From positions 1,240,001-1,304,000 of the forward strand of contig JACDQD010000004.1 of NCBI GenBank assembly GCA_019843655.1: 64,000 bases of DNA. Direction: 5' to 3'. This document shows, in pieces, positions 42,399 through 52,500 of the stretch; the stretch's first letter is position 1, and every line of letters begins with the position of its first letter. The notes beneath the pieces are model-generated. The model searched no databases. It had not been told where the DNA came from and saw nothing but the letters and a program-made list of their open reading frames with translations. Position numbers and translations under genes: made by a program. This DNA is from Lethocerus indicus (taxonomy: Eukaryota; Arthropoda; Insecta; Hemiptera; Belostomatidae).

Positions 42399-42473
42399 GA
42401 CGTTTATTCGGAATAACCTCAGACAATTTGAAACCTCCCCCACCAGTTAATATCACGGGTGTACGTTTTCGTT

Positions 42474-43539
42474 ATGGACGCGTTTCCAGCTTTGAAAAAC
42501 GATCGCCTTCTTCGCGCAGCCCGGGGCCAGGAAGTCGACAAAATTCCAGTCTGGATAATGCGACAGGCCGGACGTTATCTACCGGAATTCCGTGAACTGA
42601 GAGCGAAACACGACTTTTTCACTATCTGCCGTACTCCGGCACTCGCCTGTGAAATAACGCTGCAGCCCATCAGAAGATTTCCCGATCTGGACGCGTCTAT
42701 AATTTTTTCCGACATACTCGTAGTGCCCCAAGCGCTTGGCATGGTCGTGGAGATGAGACCGTCAGTCGGACCCGTCCTGCCCGATCCTCTAGTGAAGCCC
42801 GACGATATTAGCACTCTACAGTTTCCTGTAGACATTATCGATAAGTTGGGCTACGTCATGGAAGCCGTAACGCTCACCAGACACAGACTGGAAGGCAGAG
42901 TACCGCTGATTGGCTTTTCGGGCGCTCCGTGGACACTGATGGGCTACATGATCGAAGGCGGTGGTACAAAAACGATGTCCAAAACTAAAGCCTGGCTCTA
43001 CCGATACCCAGACGCCAGTGAGAAACTTCTCAACATTTTAACTGAAACCGTTATTGATTACTTAGTGGAACAGGCGGCTGCGGGCGCTCAGCTGCTTCAG
43101 GTTTTCGAATCTAATGCGGAATACCTTGGACCGGACTTGTTTAAAAAATTCGCCCTGCCCTGCATTCGCCAAATTTCAAAATGTGTTAAAGAAAAAATAA
43201 AAAATAGGGACCTGGGCGATATACCCATGACCATATTCGCCAAAGGTGCTCATTACGCTTTAGAAGAACTCGCAGAATCTGGTTACGAAATTCGTTGGTC
43301 TCGACTGGACAATTGATCCCGCTGAAGGGAGAAAACGCGTAGGCTCGAATGTAACTCTCCAGGGTAATTTTGATCCTTGCGGACTTTACGCTCCTGTCGA
43401 TGACATTGCCAAAAATGTTGAAGTTATGGTCGGTAAATTTGGTAAACAAAGGTATATTGCAAATTTGGGCCATGGGATATACCCAGATGTCGATCCAGAT
43501 CATGCGAAAGCTTTTATGGAAGCTGTTCATAGTTTTTAG
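42474..43539 (+). pseudogene. UROD: Uroporphyrinogen decarboxylase (UROD), intronless, with a one-base frameshift
   Basis: UROD removes four carboxyl groups from uroporphyrinogen III to give coproporphyrinogen, in the cytosolic part of heme synthesis. From ATG 42474 the frame is open for 273 codons: [10 protein letters not shown], then [16 protein letters not shown] with both substrate-binding arginines (R30, R34), [13 protein letters not shown] with the catalytic aspartate (about D80), [18 protein letters not shown] and [18 protein letters not shown]. At about 43290-43293 there is one base too many. The in-frame reading stops at 43316, while the frame starting at 43294 resumes [25 protein letters not shown] and NLGHGIYPD (conserved histidine) and ends at 43539. 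Without the extra base the length would be about 355, the normal family size. Either this is a sequencing or assembly error in a working gene, or a recently broken copy. The lack of introns beside intron-rich neighbours leaves a retrocopy possible. Confidence 0.93.
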
Positions 43540-44803
43540 ATGTGAACTTTGTAATTTTTGTTTTATTGTTGGTTATGTAATAGAAATATACAAAAAATGT
43601 ATACATTTGTTCATTATATGATTTTCAGTTTAATGTTGATTATTTTTCCTGTTATTTCTATTTTATATGTACAGAAACACACATATAATCTATACACAAT
43701 CATTTATATAAATGCCATTATATAATTCTTTAATTATTTTGATTTTACTTGAATTTCTATAAATTTAACATTATCCTAACATATTTTATTCTGTAAAATC
43801 CTAGCATAAATGCTAATAGCCAATCAAATAATTTCAAAGAATATTTTCATCATATTAAAACTGTCTGTACATCAAGCTTAATGCACTCAATAGCCTCACT
43901 AAAATATAGAGAAAATAAAGTGGTACAGTATTGGTAAGAAATATTAATTTTGATATTTTTTTATAGCTCAATTAGCTTCTAAGGCTGTTATATAATCCAT
44001 TTTGATATTATTGCCTTTATCATTATATTCAGTATCCCCTTATGCTATATAAAAGAAGTAAATCATTATATTCAATTTTTTATTTGATAAATAGTATCAA
44101 AGGGTATTGTTATGTAAAATAAATATTAGATAATATTTATTGCGCCTGTTCTGATTTCCACAATTAATAAACTTCTAGATTATTTTAATTAATTTCAGCT
44201 TTTGAAAAATTCAAAACCCAGCTTCAAAAATCAACAATGTTCATTTCCATTACAACTGCTACTAAGAAATTCTTTTTCCTTTTTTTTTTTATTACTTTTA
44301 TGTGTAACTAAGAAATAAAGCCAGAAGAAATAACATTAGATTTAATTTTTTCCTTTGTATCCTTTAACCAAGATACTCCAGGAAGATGTGTCTATCCATT
44401 AACGAAAAAATTTGGATCGATTTGGTCTACAACATACAAAGCAGATTGAGCATCATATGTTTAATACAGACCTCAAGGGAGAAGGGTAATAGGGAAAGGG
44501 ATGTTGAAGAACTTATTCAAAGGATACATAGAATAAAAACAATATTTTGTAGAATCAAAGACACATGAAAAGCAATGATAAACTTAATCCTTTCTGGAAG
44601 AAGGAATGAAAAACAAGGTGACAAAGCATCCCCATACCATCCAGTTTGCAGTCACCCTTATGAATGGAGGGGTTTCCAATACAAATTACTTTTACTGCTA
44701 GTTCTATATAAAAGAGAATCGAGCATTGAAATTCACCATAAAACAAGCAAAATAATAAACTAAAATATCGTAATAAAAATAATGACGGCTAGAAACGAAT
44801 CAA
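43540..44803. other. AT-rich intergenic, no gene seen
   Basis: Low-CpG, AT-rich sequence. AATAAA near 43914 is one possible distal poly(A) signal for UROD. A short frame around 44575-44763 contains KQGDKASPYHP, faintly like a reverse-transcriptase motif, but no other RT block is present. Confidence 0.45.
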
Positions 44804-44876
44804 ACCACAACAACCAGCCGAGCAAATCAAATCGCTCTGGTCTAAGATGTCTCATTTTTATTTTTCGGTCAGGATC

Positions 44877-44913
44877 GAGTATAAGAAGGCTGATTGCCAG
44901 TGACGGATCAGAC
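44877..44913 (+). promoter_or_regulatory. TATA/initiator promoter, left glycine-rich copy
   Basis: GTATAAGAAGG (TATA box at about 44879) lies about 30 bases before ATCAGACAG, an arthropod-type initiator at about 44907. The resulting 5' leader would be about 32 bases before the ATG at 44940. The same arrangement occurs in the right arm. Confidence 0.7.
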
Positions 44914-44939
44914 AGTTCATTCAGCGACCGACTAGAAGA

Positions 44940-45941
44940 ATGACACCGGTACTGTTGCTGTTTCTGTTGCGAGGTCTAGCCTGGGCCCTACCTCGGGAGA
45001 AACGGGGTGTCTCGTCCCCGTCCACTACGGCGCCAGCGGAATGTACGGGGGAGGACCCGTCCTGACGACCGGCATGATAACGCCCGTGTCGGGAGCGGGC
45101 TCGATGTTGCCGATTGGAGGAGCAGGGATGATGCATCAGCCGGGAGTGGCGGCCATGCACCACGGCGGGGCCGCTTTGATGGCCCCGCTAGCGGCCGGGG
45201 GCCCGATGATGGCCCACTACCCCATCTACGGAGCTATAGGCAAGAGAGTGCACGACGTATCCAACTACTACGGGGACGGCAAGGGCTACACCGATATCTA
45301 CAATAATGTCGCCGCCAAAGAAGCACTCCGGGACCACAACACGGTCGACAGTCACGGCCTCAAAGGCTACTCAGGAAGTCACAGTTCTGTCGACGGCAAG
45401 AAGGACTACAGGGCTACCGCGGAGGGGCCCACGGAGGAATTTATCACGACGGTGGTGGGGCTACGCCTCCGGACACAACTATCACGGCGCCTCGGGGCCG
45501 GAGGCTTCGGCAGGACGGGCAACGCCGGTCATAAGAAAGCCCACAAGACGACCGGCTTTCACAAGTCGTACAGCAACGTCGAGTCGGGCAAAGACACCGA
45601 ATTCGTAGACGAGGACCACGACGCGGGTGAAGAGCTACGGGAAACAGTACGGGGACAACTTCTACGACGGCGGAAAGGGCGGGTTCGAGGGGACCAACAA
45701 GAAGGGCGCGTTCGGAGAGAAGTACGCGGGCGACTGGATGTCCAACGGAGGTACGAAGGCTCACGGCAGCGCCAACTCCCAGTGGGGCGGCCGCGACCGC
45801 AACGGATACTACACCAACAGGGACATGGCCATGGATAACTACCACGCCATGGCCAATAATAATGCAAACTACGGCCAAAAGTCCTACGGCCTCAATGGAG
45901 CCTCCGGAATGCACTACCATACGGCTCCCTACATGCTCTAG
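44940..45941 (+). pseudogene. Secreted glycine-rich protein, left copy with five length differences
   Basis: The start (MTPVLLLFLLRGLAWALPRE) and stop (HTAPYML) match the intact right-hand copy, but compared with that copy there are +2 bases near 45007-45012, -1 near 45401, -1 near 45460, -1 near 45497 and -2 near 45632. The sum is -3, exactly the difference between 1,002 and 1,005 nt, so the frame is lost and regained several times and the product would be scrambled from about residue 24 onward. Most of the differences fall in short runs of G, A or alternating AG, the places where long-read consensus errors cluster, so sequencing error must be excluded before calling it a pseudogene. The poly(A) signal AATAAA at 45988-45993 is intact. 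Confidence 0.85.
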
Positions 45942-45987
45942 CTATAAAACTGTTGTTCATAAAATGTAATCCAATTACTTGATACCT

Positions 45988-45993
45988 AATAAA
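45988..45993 (+). other. Poly(A) signal, left glycine-rich copy
   Basis: AATAAA 47 bases after the stop codon, conserved in the right arm. Confidence 0.7.
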
Positions 45994-46016
45994 AACATAT
46001 TACTTTATAAATGGTG

Positions 46017-47044
46017 TTGTTTATTTTTAATGTATATTATATTTTTTGAATTCATAGATACAATTAATAAATCGTTATGCGTAATAGTAATCAATACGTA
46101 ATATACGCCAACACACATACTCAAGAATCTCGCTTTAGTTTCTAGCCAATATTTATCATAATTCGGGCATAATTGTGCGTACTTTATCTAAAACTGTATT
46201 GGTATTTTACTTAAGTCTAAATTGCCTAATTGAACATCTATTTCTTTGAATATTATATACCTTAAATAATTTCTTCTATATAAATAAGGCAAAACTTTCC
46301 AAAATATAATTGAGAGTAGAATAAATCACGAAATAATCCCATTATATCCAAAAGGAATTCCTCGCTACTCCACCTCAAAGGAAGGTAATAAAAAGCAGAC
46401 TCGAATGCTCTTCTGAAACTTAACTTATTTCCCCTTTTGGGGAAGAATGATTGGATAGTCTGCAACATCCTGAAACGTTTACCGTGTGAAGCCCGGGAAA
46501 CTTTAAAACGCTGCATTATAAATTACATATAATTAATTTTTTATGTTTTAAACTATGAAAACAAAATCTAAACCCGAATATTATAATTTTACATAGATTT
46601 CTCTTATCTATTGTGAGAAATACATATGTGTCTTTAGTTTATTGTTGGAATTAGCTATATCAGCTTATCATCCATTCTATATAACCCCCATACTTCATAT
46701 CTATCAAGGAAATTATTGTGCCGGATTAGTCAAAAATGGGAAGAGAGATAGGTGGAGCGGGTAAACTATTAGTTCGTGCCAAGTCGACCTCCCTTGGAGC
46801 CTTTCAACCACCCCAGTGGAGCATGAACTTGGTGTTCCTGCTCGAGGGGAAGAGGAAGATTGGAAACTTGGAGGAATAGAAATGCTTGTAGGGTAACAAT
46901 TTTCAGAGCTGAGACAATGCCCAGGAAGGGTTTTTTCTCGGCCATCCACTTCAACACTTTCACGAACTGCGATACAGTGCTCGGAATTGAGAAGAAGAAC
47001 AGATATGAGAACAAAAGACATAGGATGAAATGAAAAATGAACAA
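46017..47044. other. Spacer between the inverted arms
   Basis: About 1 kb of single-copy sequence between the two convergent gene copies. Two minus-strand open frames of 84 and 122 codons (46262-46516, 46713-47081) have no recognisable domain and no arrangement suggesting a gene. Confidence 0.5.
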
Positions 47045-47066
47045 ACCGTTTATAAAGTAATATATT

Positions 47067-47072
47067 TTTATT
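47067..47072 (-). other. Poly(A) signal, right glycine-rich copy
   Basis: TTTATT on the plus strand (AATAAA on the minus strand), 57 bases past the stop codon. Confidence 0.7.
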
Positions 47073-47128
47073 AGGTGTCAAGTGATCGGATTACATATTA
47101 TGAGCTACAATGTTTTATAGGTTTGACG

Positions 47129-48133
47129 CTAGAGCATGTAGGGAGCCGTATGGTAGTGCATTCCGGAGGCTCCATTGAGGCCGTAGGACTTTTGGCCGTA
47201 GTTTGCATTATTATTGGCCATGGCGTGGTAGTTATCCATGGCCATGTCCCTGTTGGTGTAGTATCCGTTGCGGTCGCGGCCGCCCCACTGGGAGTTGGCG
47301 CTGCCGTGAGCCTTCGTACCTCCGTTGGACATCCAGTCGCCCGCGTACTTCTCTCCGAACGCGCCCTTCTTGTTGGTCCCCTCGAACCCGCCCTTTCCGC
47401 CGTCGTAGAAGTTGTCCCCGTACTGTTTCCCGTAGCTCTCTTCACCCGCGTCGTGGTCCTCGTCTACGAATTCGGTGTCTTTGCCCGACTCGACGTTGCT
47501 GTACGACTTGTGAAAGCCGGTCGTCTTGTGGGCTTTCTTATGACCGGCGTTGGCCGCCCCGCCGAAGCCTCCGGCCCCCGAGGCGCCGTGATAGTTGTGT
47601 CCGGAGGCGTAGCCCCCACCACCGTCGTGATAAATTCCTCCGTGGGCCCCTCCGCGGTAGCCCTGTAGTCCTTCTTTGCCGTCGACAGAACTGTGACTTC
47701 CTGAGTAGCCTTTGAGGCCGTGACTGTCGACCGTGTTGTGGTCCCGGAGTGCTTCTTTGGCGGCGACATTATTGTAGATATCTGTGTAGCCCTTGCCGTC
47801 CCCGTAGTAGTTGGATACGTCGTGCACTCTCTTGCCTATAGCTCCGTAGATGGGGTAGTGGGCCATCATCGGGCCCCCGGCCGCTACCGGGGCCATCAAA
47901 GCGGCCCCGCCGTGGTGCATGGCCGCCACTCCCGGCTGATGCATCATCCCTGCTCCTCCAATCGGCAACATCGAGCCCGCTCCCGACACGGGCGTTATCA
48001 TGCCGGTCGTCAGGACGGGTCCTCCCCCGTACATTCCGCTGGCGCCGTAGTGGACGGGGACGATACCCCGTTTCTCCCGAGGTAGGGCCCAGGCTAGACC
48101 TCGCAACAGAAACAGCAACAGTACCGGTGTCAT
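47129..48133 (-). CDS. Secreted glycine-rich, GH/GY-repeat protein (intact copy)
   Basis: A 334-residue intronless reading frame from ATG 48133. A nine-codon upstream extension is in frame but lies in the leader, and the chosen ATG starts a clear signal peptide (MTPVLLLFLLRGLAWA, cleavage near A16-L17), followed by a basic PREKRG site. The mature part has a G/M/A-rich segment (about residues 30-95), a conserved-looking block YPIYGAIGKRVHDVSNYYGD and GKGYTDIYNNVAAKEALRDH (about 97-140), a G/Y/H-rich middle, then HKTTGFHKSYSNVESGKDTE and FVDEDHDAGEESYGKQ (about 207-245), and a G/N/Y-rich tail. No cysteines are seen in the mature chain. I cannot assign a family. The composition fits arthropod cuticle, egg-shell or gland structural proteins, and the GFHK...DTEF.DEDHD.GE block recalls an uncharacterised insect secreted motif (from memory, unchecked). 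Its TATA promoter suggests tissue-restricted, strong expression. Confidence 0.9.
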   Translation of the reverse strand: MTPVLLLFLLRGLAWALPREKRGIVPVHYGASGMYGGGPVLTTGMITPVSGAGSMLPIGGAGMMHQPGVAAMHHGGAALMAPVAAGGPMMAHYPIYGAIGKRVHDVSNYYGDGKGYTDIYNNVAAKEALRDHNTVDSHGLKGYSGSHSSVDGKEGLQGYRGGAHGGIYHDGGGGYASGHNYHGASGAGGFGGAANAGHKKAHKTTGFHKSYSNVESGKDTEFVDEDHDAGEESYGKQYGDNFYDGGKGGFEGTNKKGAFGEKYAGDWMSNGGTKAHGSANSQWGGRDRNGYYTNRDMAMDNYHAMANNNANYGQKSYGLNGASGMHYHTAPYML

Positions 48134-48159
48134 TCTTCTAGTCGGTCGCTGAATCAACT

Positions 48160-48196
48160 GTCTGATCCGTCACTGGCAATCAGCCTTCTTATACTC
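48160..48196 (-). promoter_or_regulatory. TATA/initiator promoter, right glycine-rich copy
   Basis: On the minus strand TATAAGAAGG (about 48194-48185) lies some 30 bases upstream of GATCAGACAG (about 48167-48158). This mirrors the left arm and gives a leader of about 32 bases. Confidence 0.7.
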
Positions 48197-49548
48197 GATC
48201 CTGACCGAAAAATAAAAATGAGACATCTTAGACCAGAGCGATTTGATTTGCTCGGCTGGTTGTTGTGGTCGATGTTGTCCTTAGTACTCCTATGTTAAGC
48301 ATTTATTTAAAAAATGTGACGTCATTTTCAATTTATGTAGTGGATAATCTATTCTTGAACTTATTTATTTTTGTAAATACGATTGTGACCCAGATTTTAT
48401 ATAATAGAATGTTTGATTCATTTTGGAGTTTGAATGTATACAAGCAGTTCCTAATTATGAAATTATTAATATACAGATGCATTATTTGATGCGGTCTTCG
48501 TACTAATATAAACGGAATAACTGTTGTGCGTGAATAAAATTAATAATTAATAATTTTCCGTATGAAAAAGTTTATATAGATTAATGCTATAAATGAACTA
48601 TGCGATGAAGGTGGTCTGAAATAGACACCTCGATACTGTAATACCACGAACTGATGTTGCTTTCCTCTAGCTTAAGTTTATCAGTTAAGTAAGATACATT
48701 TTTAAAGTATATCAGTATTTTTAAAAAATGTTTTCTCTTTTATTAGGTCAAGAGATAAACGGTTGATCCGAAACAATATTGTACTCCCCGTTTCTGGTCA
48801 TTTGAAGACGGGGAATTCGCCCTTGGACGATTGAATAGTCCGAGACATCGGTCAGTCATGTCCCATTGATTCCCGACCCTTTTATGGTCCAGTTGTTTTA
48901 ATTTTCAATGTCATGGTTTGAGCGCTCAAACTGGCTCGTAATATTCAGCGACTATTAGCTGTTTTTTTAATCCACTCAGATTTTGACCAATAATTACTTT
49001 TAAATCAAATTTCAATTCAATATATATTTCAGGCAATCAGTAGTCATTTATTTCGGGTAATCAATAAACTGTTAGTTTTGTGCTAATGTATTATTAATTA
49101 GTTGATTAAAAATACGAATTCTATGTATAGTTTTTAAACATTCATTAGTTTAATTAGTTCACAGCACTTAAATATGGATTATTATATATGAAACAAATCG
49201 ATCTTCGTTTACACAATAACTGGGAGAAAATTTCTAAAGAGCCGGAATATGATCTACAATTTCAGAAGTTGGTTTATTGTAATTAAAGTTATGTATTTCC
49301 ATTGATTGTTTTGCTGCGTCCGAAGTGACGGCATGTAAATAAAATGGTAAATGAAATAAAATTACAAACGACAAACACTGGGCTACGGGGGCGAAGCGCA
49401 ATGTTAAACTCTACGCCTATTGTTTCAGCATTTAACGCTTTGGTAGTCGGCCCGTGTCTTACCGTTCTGGTAAACGATACAGCCGGTTACTTATAGTGTA
49501 CTGTTACCGGACCACCCCTCGCTCTATCTCCTCTCTCCTCTCCTCACC

Positions 49549-49569
49549 TCTCTCTCTCTCTCTCTCTCA
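49549..49569. repeat. (CT)n microsatellite
   Basis: A CT dinucleotide run of about 21 bases. The following CAG makes it look like a splice acceptor, but no exon can be supported next to it. Confidence 0.85.
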
Positions 49570-52500
49570 GGTCTTTCATTGTTACTCCAAGGCGGATAAA
49601 CCTGTTCCGATGGCACGGCATCTCCCTTCTGATAGTTGCAATGCAACCCACTGTCAATAGACAGCAGTGAAATTGCGATATGCATTCAGGACCAGTAAAC
49701 TAAATGAATATCCGAGATAGGAACGTTGGCTGAATATAAAATAATTAATTATTCATTGTTATGAAGGAATCCTTCGGGGGAATTGTCTGCGGTTTGACCC
49801 GACCTAATATGAAGGAAGCATTCATTTCTAGGTGAAATTCTTAATTACCTCTAACAATACATACAGCCCCGGCCCCAGTTCGAATATATTAAATTTATTA
49901 TATAGAAATTTGAAAATGTATTTACGATTGTAAATCTATGCTATAATATAGAAAAGGCGGGTATTCCCGCACAAATGCATTATTAAACAAATATATCTAT
50001 GAGATTGATTCCCTATTCTTTATTAGTTTCTGGCTGTAATATTTAGATTTATTTATCTATCGTCTTAATTATATAATACGGCCACACCACTGCGAATTTA
50101 TAACGTATTTACTAATTAAGATCTTACGAAAGGATTTTTCTCATCCCGCACAATTTTTCCTCTAAAATTTCTGCAAGTAACGCCCTATAAGTCTCAATTT
50201 AAATCGCAGGCATAAGCTAAACCATCTTCCACTGCCTCTGCAGGGAAAGAGTACTTTTCTTTTAAAAAGTTTCATTTAAAACTTTCGAATTATACGGGCG
50301 GGAAGGCGCGGCGGGGAAATGGATATCCTCGGGGAAAATAATTTTTAAAGAAGAAGAAGAAGAAGTAGTCCACAGTCACTACTGCGCCCGCAGGACTTTT
50401 CTCCGCCAACCTCGTTATTTCTCGTCATAACTCAATAAGGCTCTCGGTTTAAGTCGCCTACTTGTTGAATCTCACTTTCCCCCCCCTCTCACCTGGCCGG
50501 TTTCCCTAAAGATGCAGGAATTCTTGATGAACACTTATAACCGATCTTATAACTGGAACACTTCTCAGAGCTGGAATTCTCAATTGTTCCATCGGCCTAT
50601 CGCGCAAAAAGGTACCAGAATTGGACTGGTGCGAATTGTATCTCCTGTATCGGACGGGAGCAGCCGATAAGCTTTATGCCCGACGAAAAAAGTGCGCCAA
50701 TCGAGCCCTAGATCGGAGGCGAAAACAAAAAAAAATATATATATATATGAGGGAAAAGCCGGCGGAGATGAAAAAGCGGATCTTTCCTCTTTATTTTCTC
50801 TATTTTGTCTCTCCTTTTTTACAGATCCCGAACGAAGCACGGAGCACTCCCGACTCTCCAGTAGTTCCCCCCCCCCGCCACCCCCTATAAAGGTTTCGCG
50901 GAAAACCGATCTGGCCACTCGACCGAGTGTTTGAAGGGGGCCCAAAGGGGGCCCAAAAGGGGCGGCTGATGGGGGGGAGGGGCGTCCCATTGTCGGCTCG
51001 CCTACACTAACTTCACGGCGTGATATTTCCCATGACCCGTGAGCCGCCGAACTCACAAGACCAATTTTCCTCATTTCAACAGCGTTTAACCGCGCGATTT
51101 ACGAGGTTTCGAACGTTGTTCGCGATTCGTTATCCTCGTTCAGTTCGGTTCCGACGTCGTCAACGTTATCGGATTTTGTCTCCTCCGCCGGCGGTTTTCG
51201 CTCAGTCGATATTCTCATTTCAACCGCGAGGGTTTAACCTCGCGATTCGAGGTCAATACGAGGATAATTCGCATTTCATACATTTGTAATAAAAAACACG
51301 GGTACGACTGAAAAAATTTTATATTCAAGCTTTCATTTGAACCAATGCAAAGTTTGTATCCTATTGTTTTGTAGCAATCGGCAAGTGTTAATATCCTTCC
51401 GGTTTTCCGTACGGCCAATAAGTTTCAGGAATAATGAGAAAATAAAAAAATAATATAAACGATTTCGTTACGTTTGTTTTCCGATGTTTGGTCGAAATTC
51501 CACTTCAAGGCTTCAAGTAGCAATCGTACAAATATTAATTAGCGTTAATATACATGCCACATATATTAGCAACAAAAATTAGCATAATATTAATAGTGAA
51601 GTAGTTTTGTATTCGGTGAAAATGCTGCTTGGAATGTTGGAATGTTGGAATGTTGGTGTCGGTGGAAATACATATTAACCACTTTAATTAGAAACCGAGC
51701 GGGGGTCGTGTCCACTGTCGGCTTGACGGAGGCGGGGGAGGGGGTGGTTGTTCGCGTATCCAGTATCATATCCAGGGCGGAATACGCTAATAAATCGGTA
51801 ACGGGGGGTAGGGCCGGGTGCCGGGTGCCGGGGCCACCGTCCCCTAGGCCGGATTGACGGCGAACTATCGTGATTAAGCAAACATACGACTTGATTAGCA
51901 TTGCAGAACGGCCAAGGAGGGGACCGATGCAAATTACAACGTGCTCGGCGCACGCGCCTTCCGCTCAACGCCGATGTCAAAGGATTGAGTGTACCTTCTG
52001 TCCACGGCAGACCTCTCTGCCCCCCCTTCCCCTTATCCGACTATAATATAATAGACAAAACGCAGAGTCTTATTTATTGGGGCGGTTCGAAACCAGGATA
52101 ATTTCTGGGCTAATTATATAACTCGATAAAATATATATATATTTTTACAGACGGACACAATTTTCAATCCTTCAATTTCATTAGAAGACGAAATCGCATT
52201 GAGTACGACGTTTCATCATACGTTTTCCGTTCGTAGGTACACACGTGGAATCCCCATACTTAAACCGAAAATTCGGACTTTTAAGACCATTACTAAAACG
52301 GACGTCAAAATTGACCTTAAGTAACAAAGCGATACTTAAACCGACACGGACATTCGGTCCGTGAGCTATGGGGTCCCACCACAAGACATCCGACATCGCT
52401 CGCATCCAGAGATTTCAGTCAAAAGTCCTTAAGTACCATCCTTAATACCCCCCCCCGGTATGTTTCTAACCGCACAATCCACCAGGACCTCAACATACCG

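Larger units (their letters stand above)
44804..46016 (+). repeat. Left arm of a 1.2-kb inverted duplication
   Basis: Nearly identical, in reverse complement, to 47045-48269. It begins ACCACAACAACCAGCCGAGC and ends near TACTTTATAAATGG. It contains promoter, 5' leader, whole coding region and 3' UTR of a glycine-rich protein gene. The promoter and coding parts match almost perfectly, while the 3' UTR has clearly diverged. The spacer between arms is about 1.03 kb. Confidence 0.95.
47045..48269 (-). repeat. Right arm of a 1.2-kb inverted duplication
   Basis: Reverse complement of 44804-46016 with few changes in promoter, leader and coding sequence. The duplicated unit ends at GGCTGGTTGTTGTGGT (48269). 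Together the arms form a palindrome of about 3.5 kb including the spacer, with the two genes transcribed toward each other. Confidence 0.95.

Noticed and set aside
44575..44763. Reverse-transcriptase-like KQGDKASPYHP motif
   Set aside because: Only a faint single-motif resemblance; there is no YxDD box or other RT block nearby and the frame is short.
45444..45920. Open frames antisense to the glycine-rich genes, including 47075-47715 on the plus strand
   Set aside because: GC-rich repetitive coding sequence keeps the opposite strand open. The sense strand has signal peptide, promoter and poly(A) signal.
44804..48269. Whole palindrome as an assembly fold-back artefact
   Set aside because: Not fully excluded, but the arms differ in their 3' UTRs and scattered bases and the spacer is unique, which a simple chimera would not produce.
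49549..49572. Pyrimidine tract plus CAG suggesting a splice acceptor and hidden exon
   Set aside because: The tract is a CT microsatellite and no conserved coding sequence follows.
50580..51074. 164-codon minus-strand open frame
   Set aside because: It overlaps open frames on the plus strand, spans simple repeats and lacks any domain.
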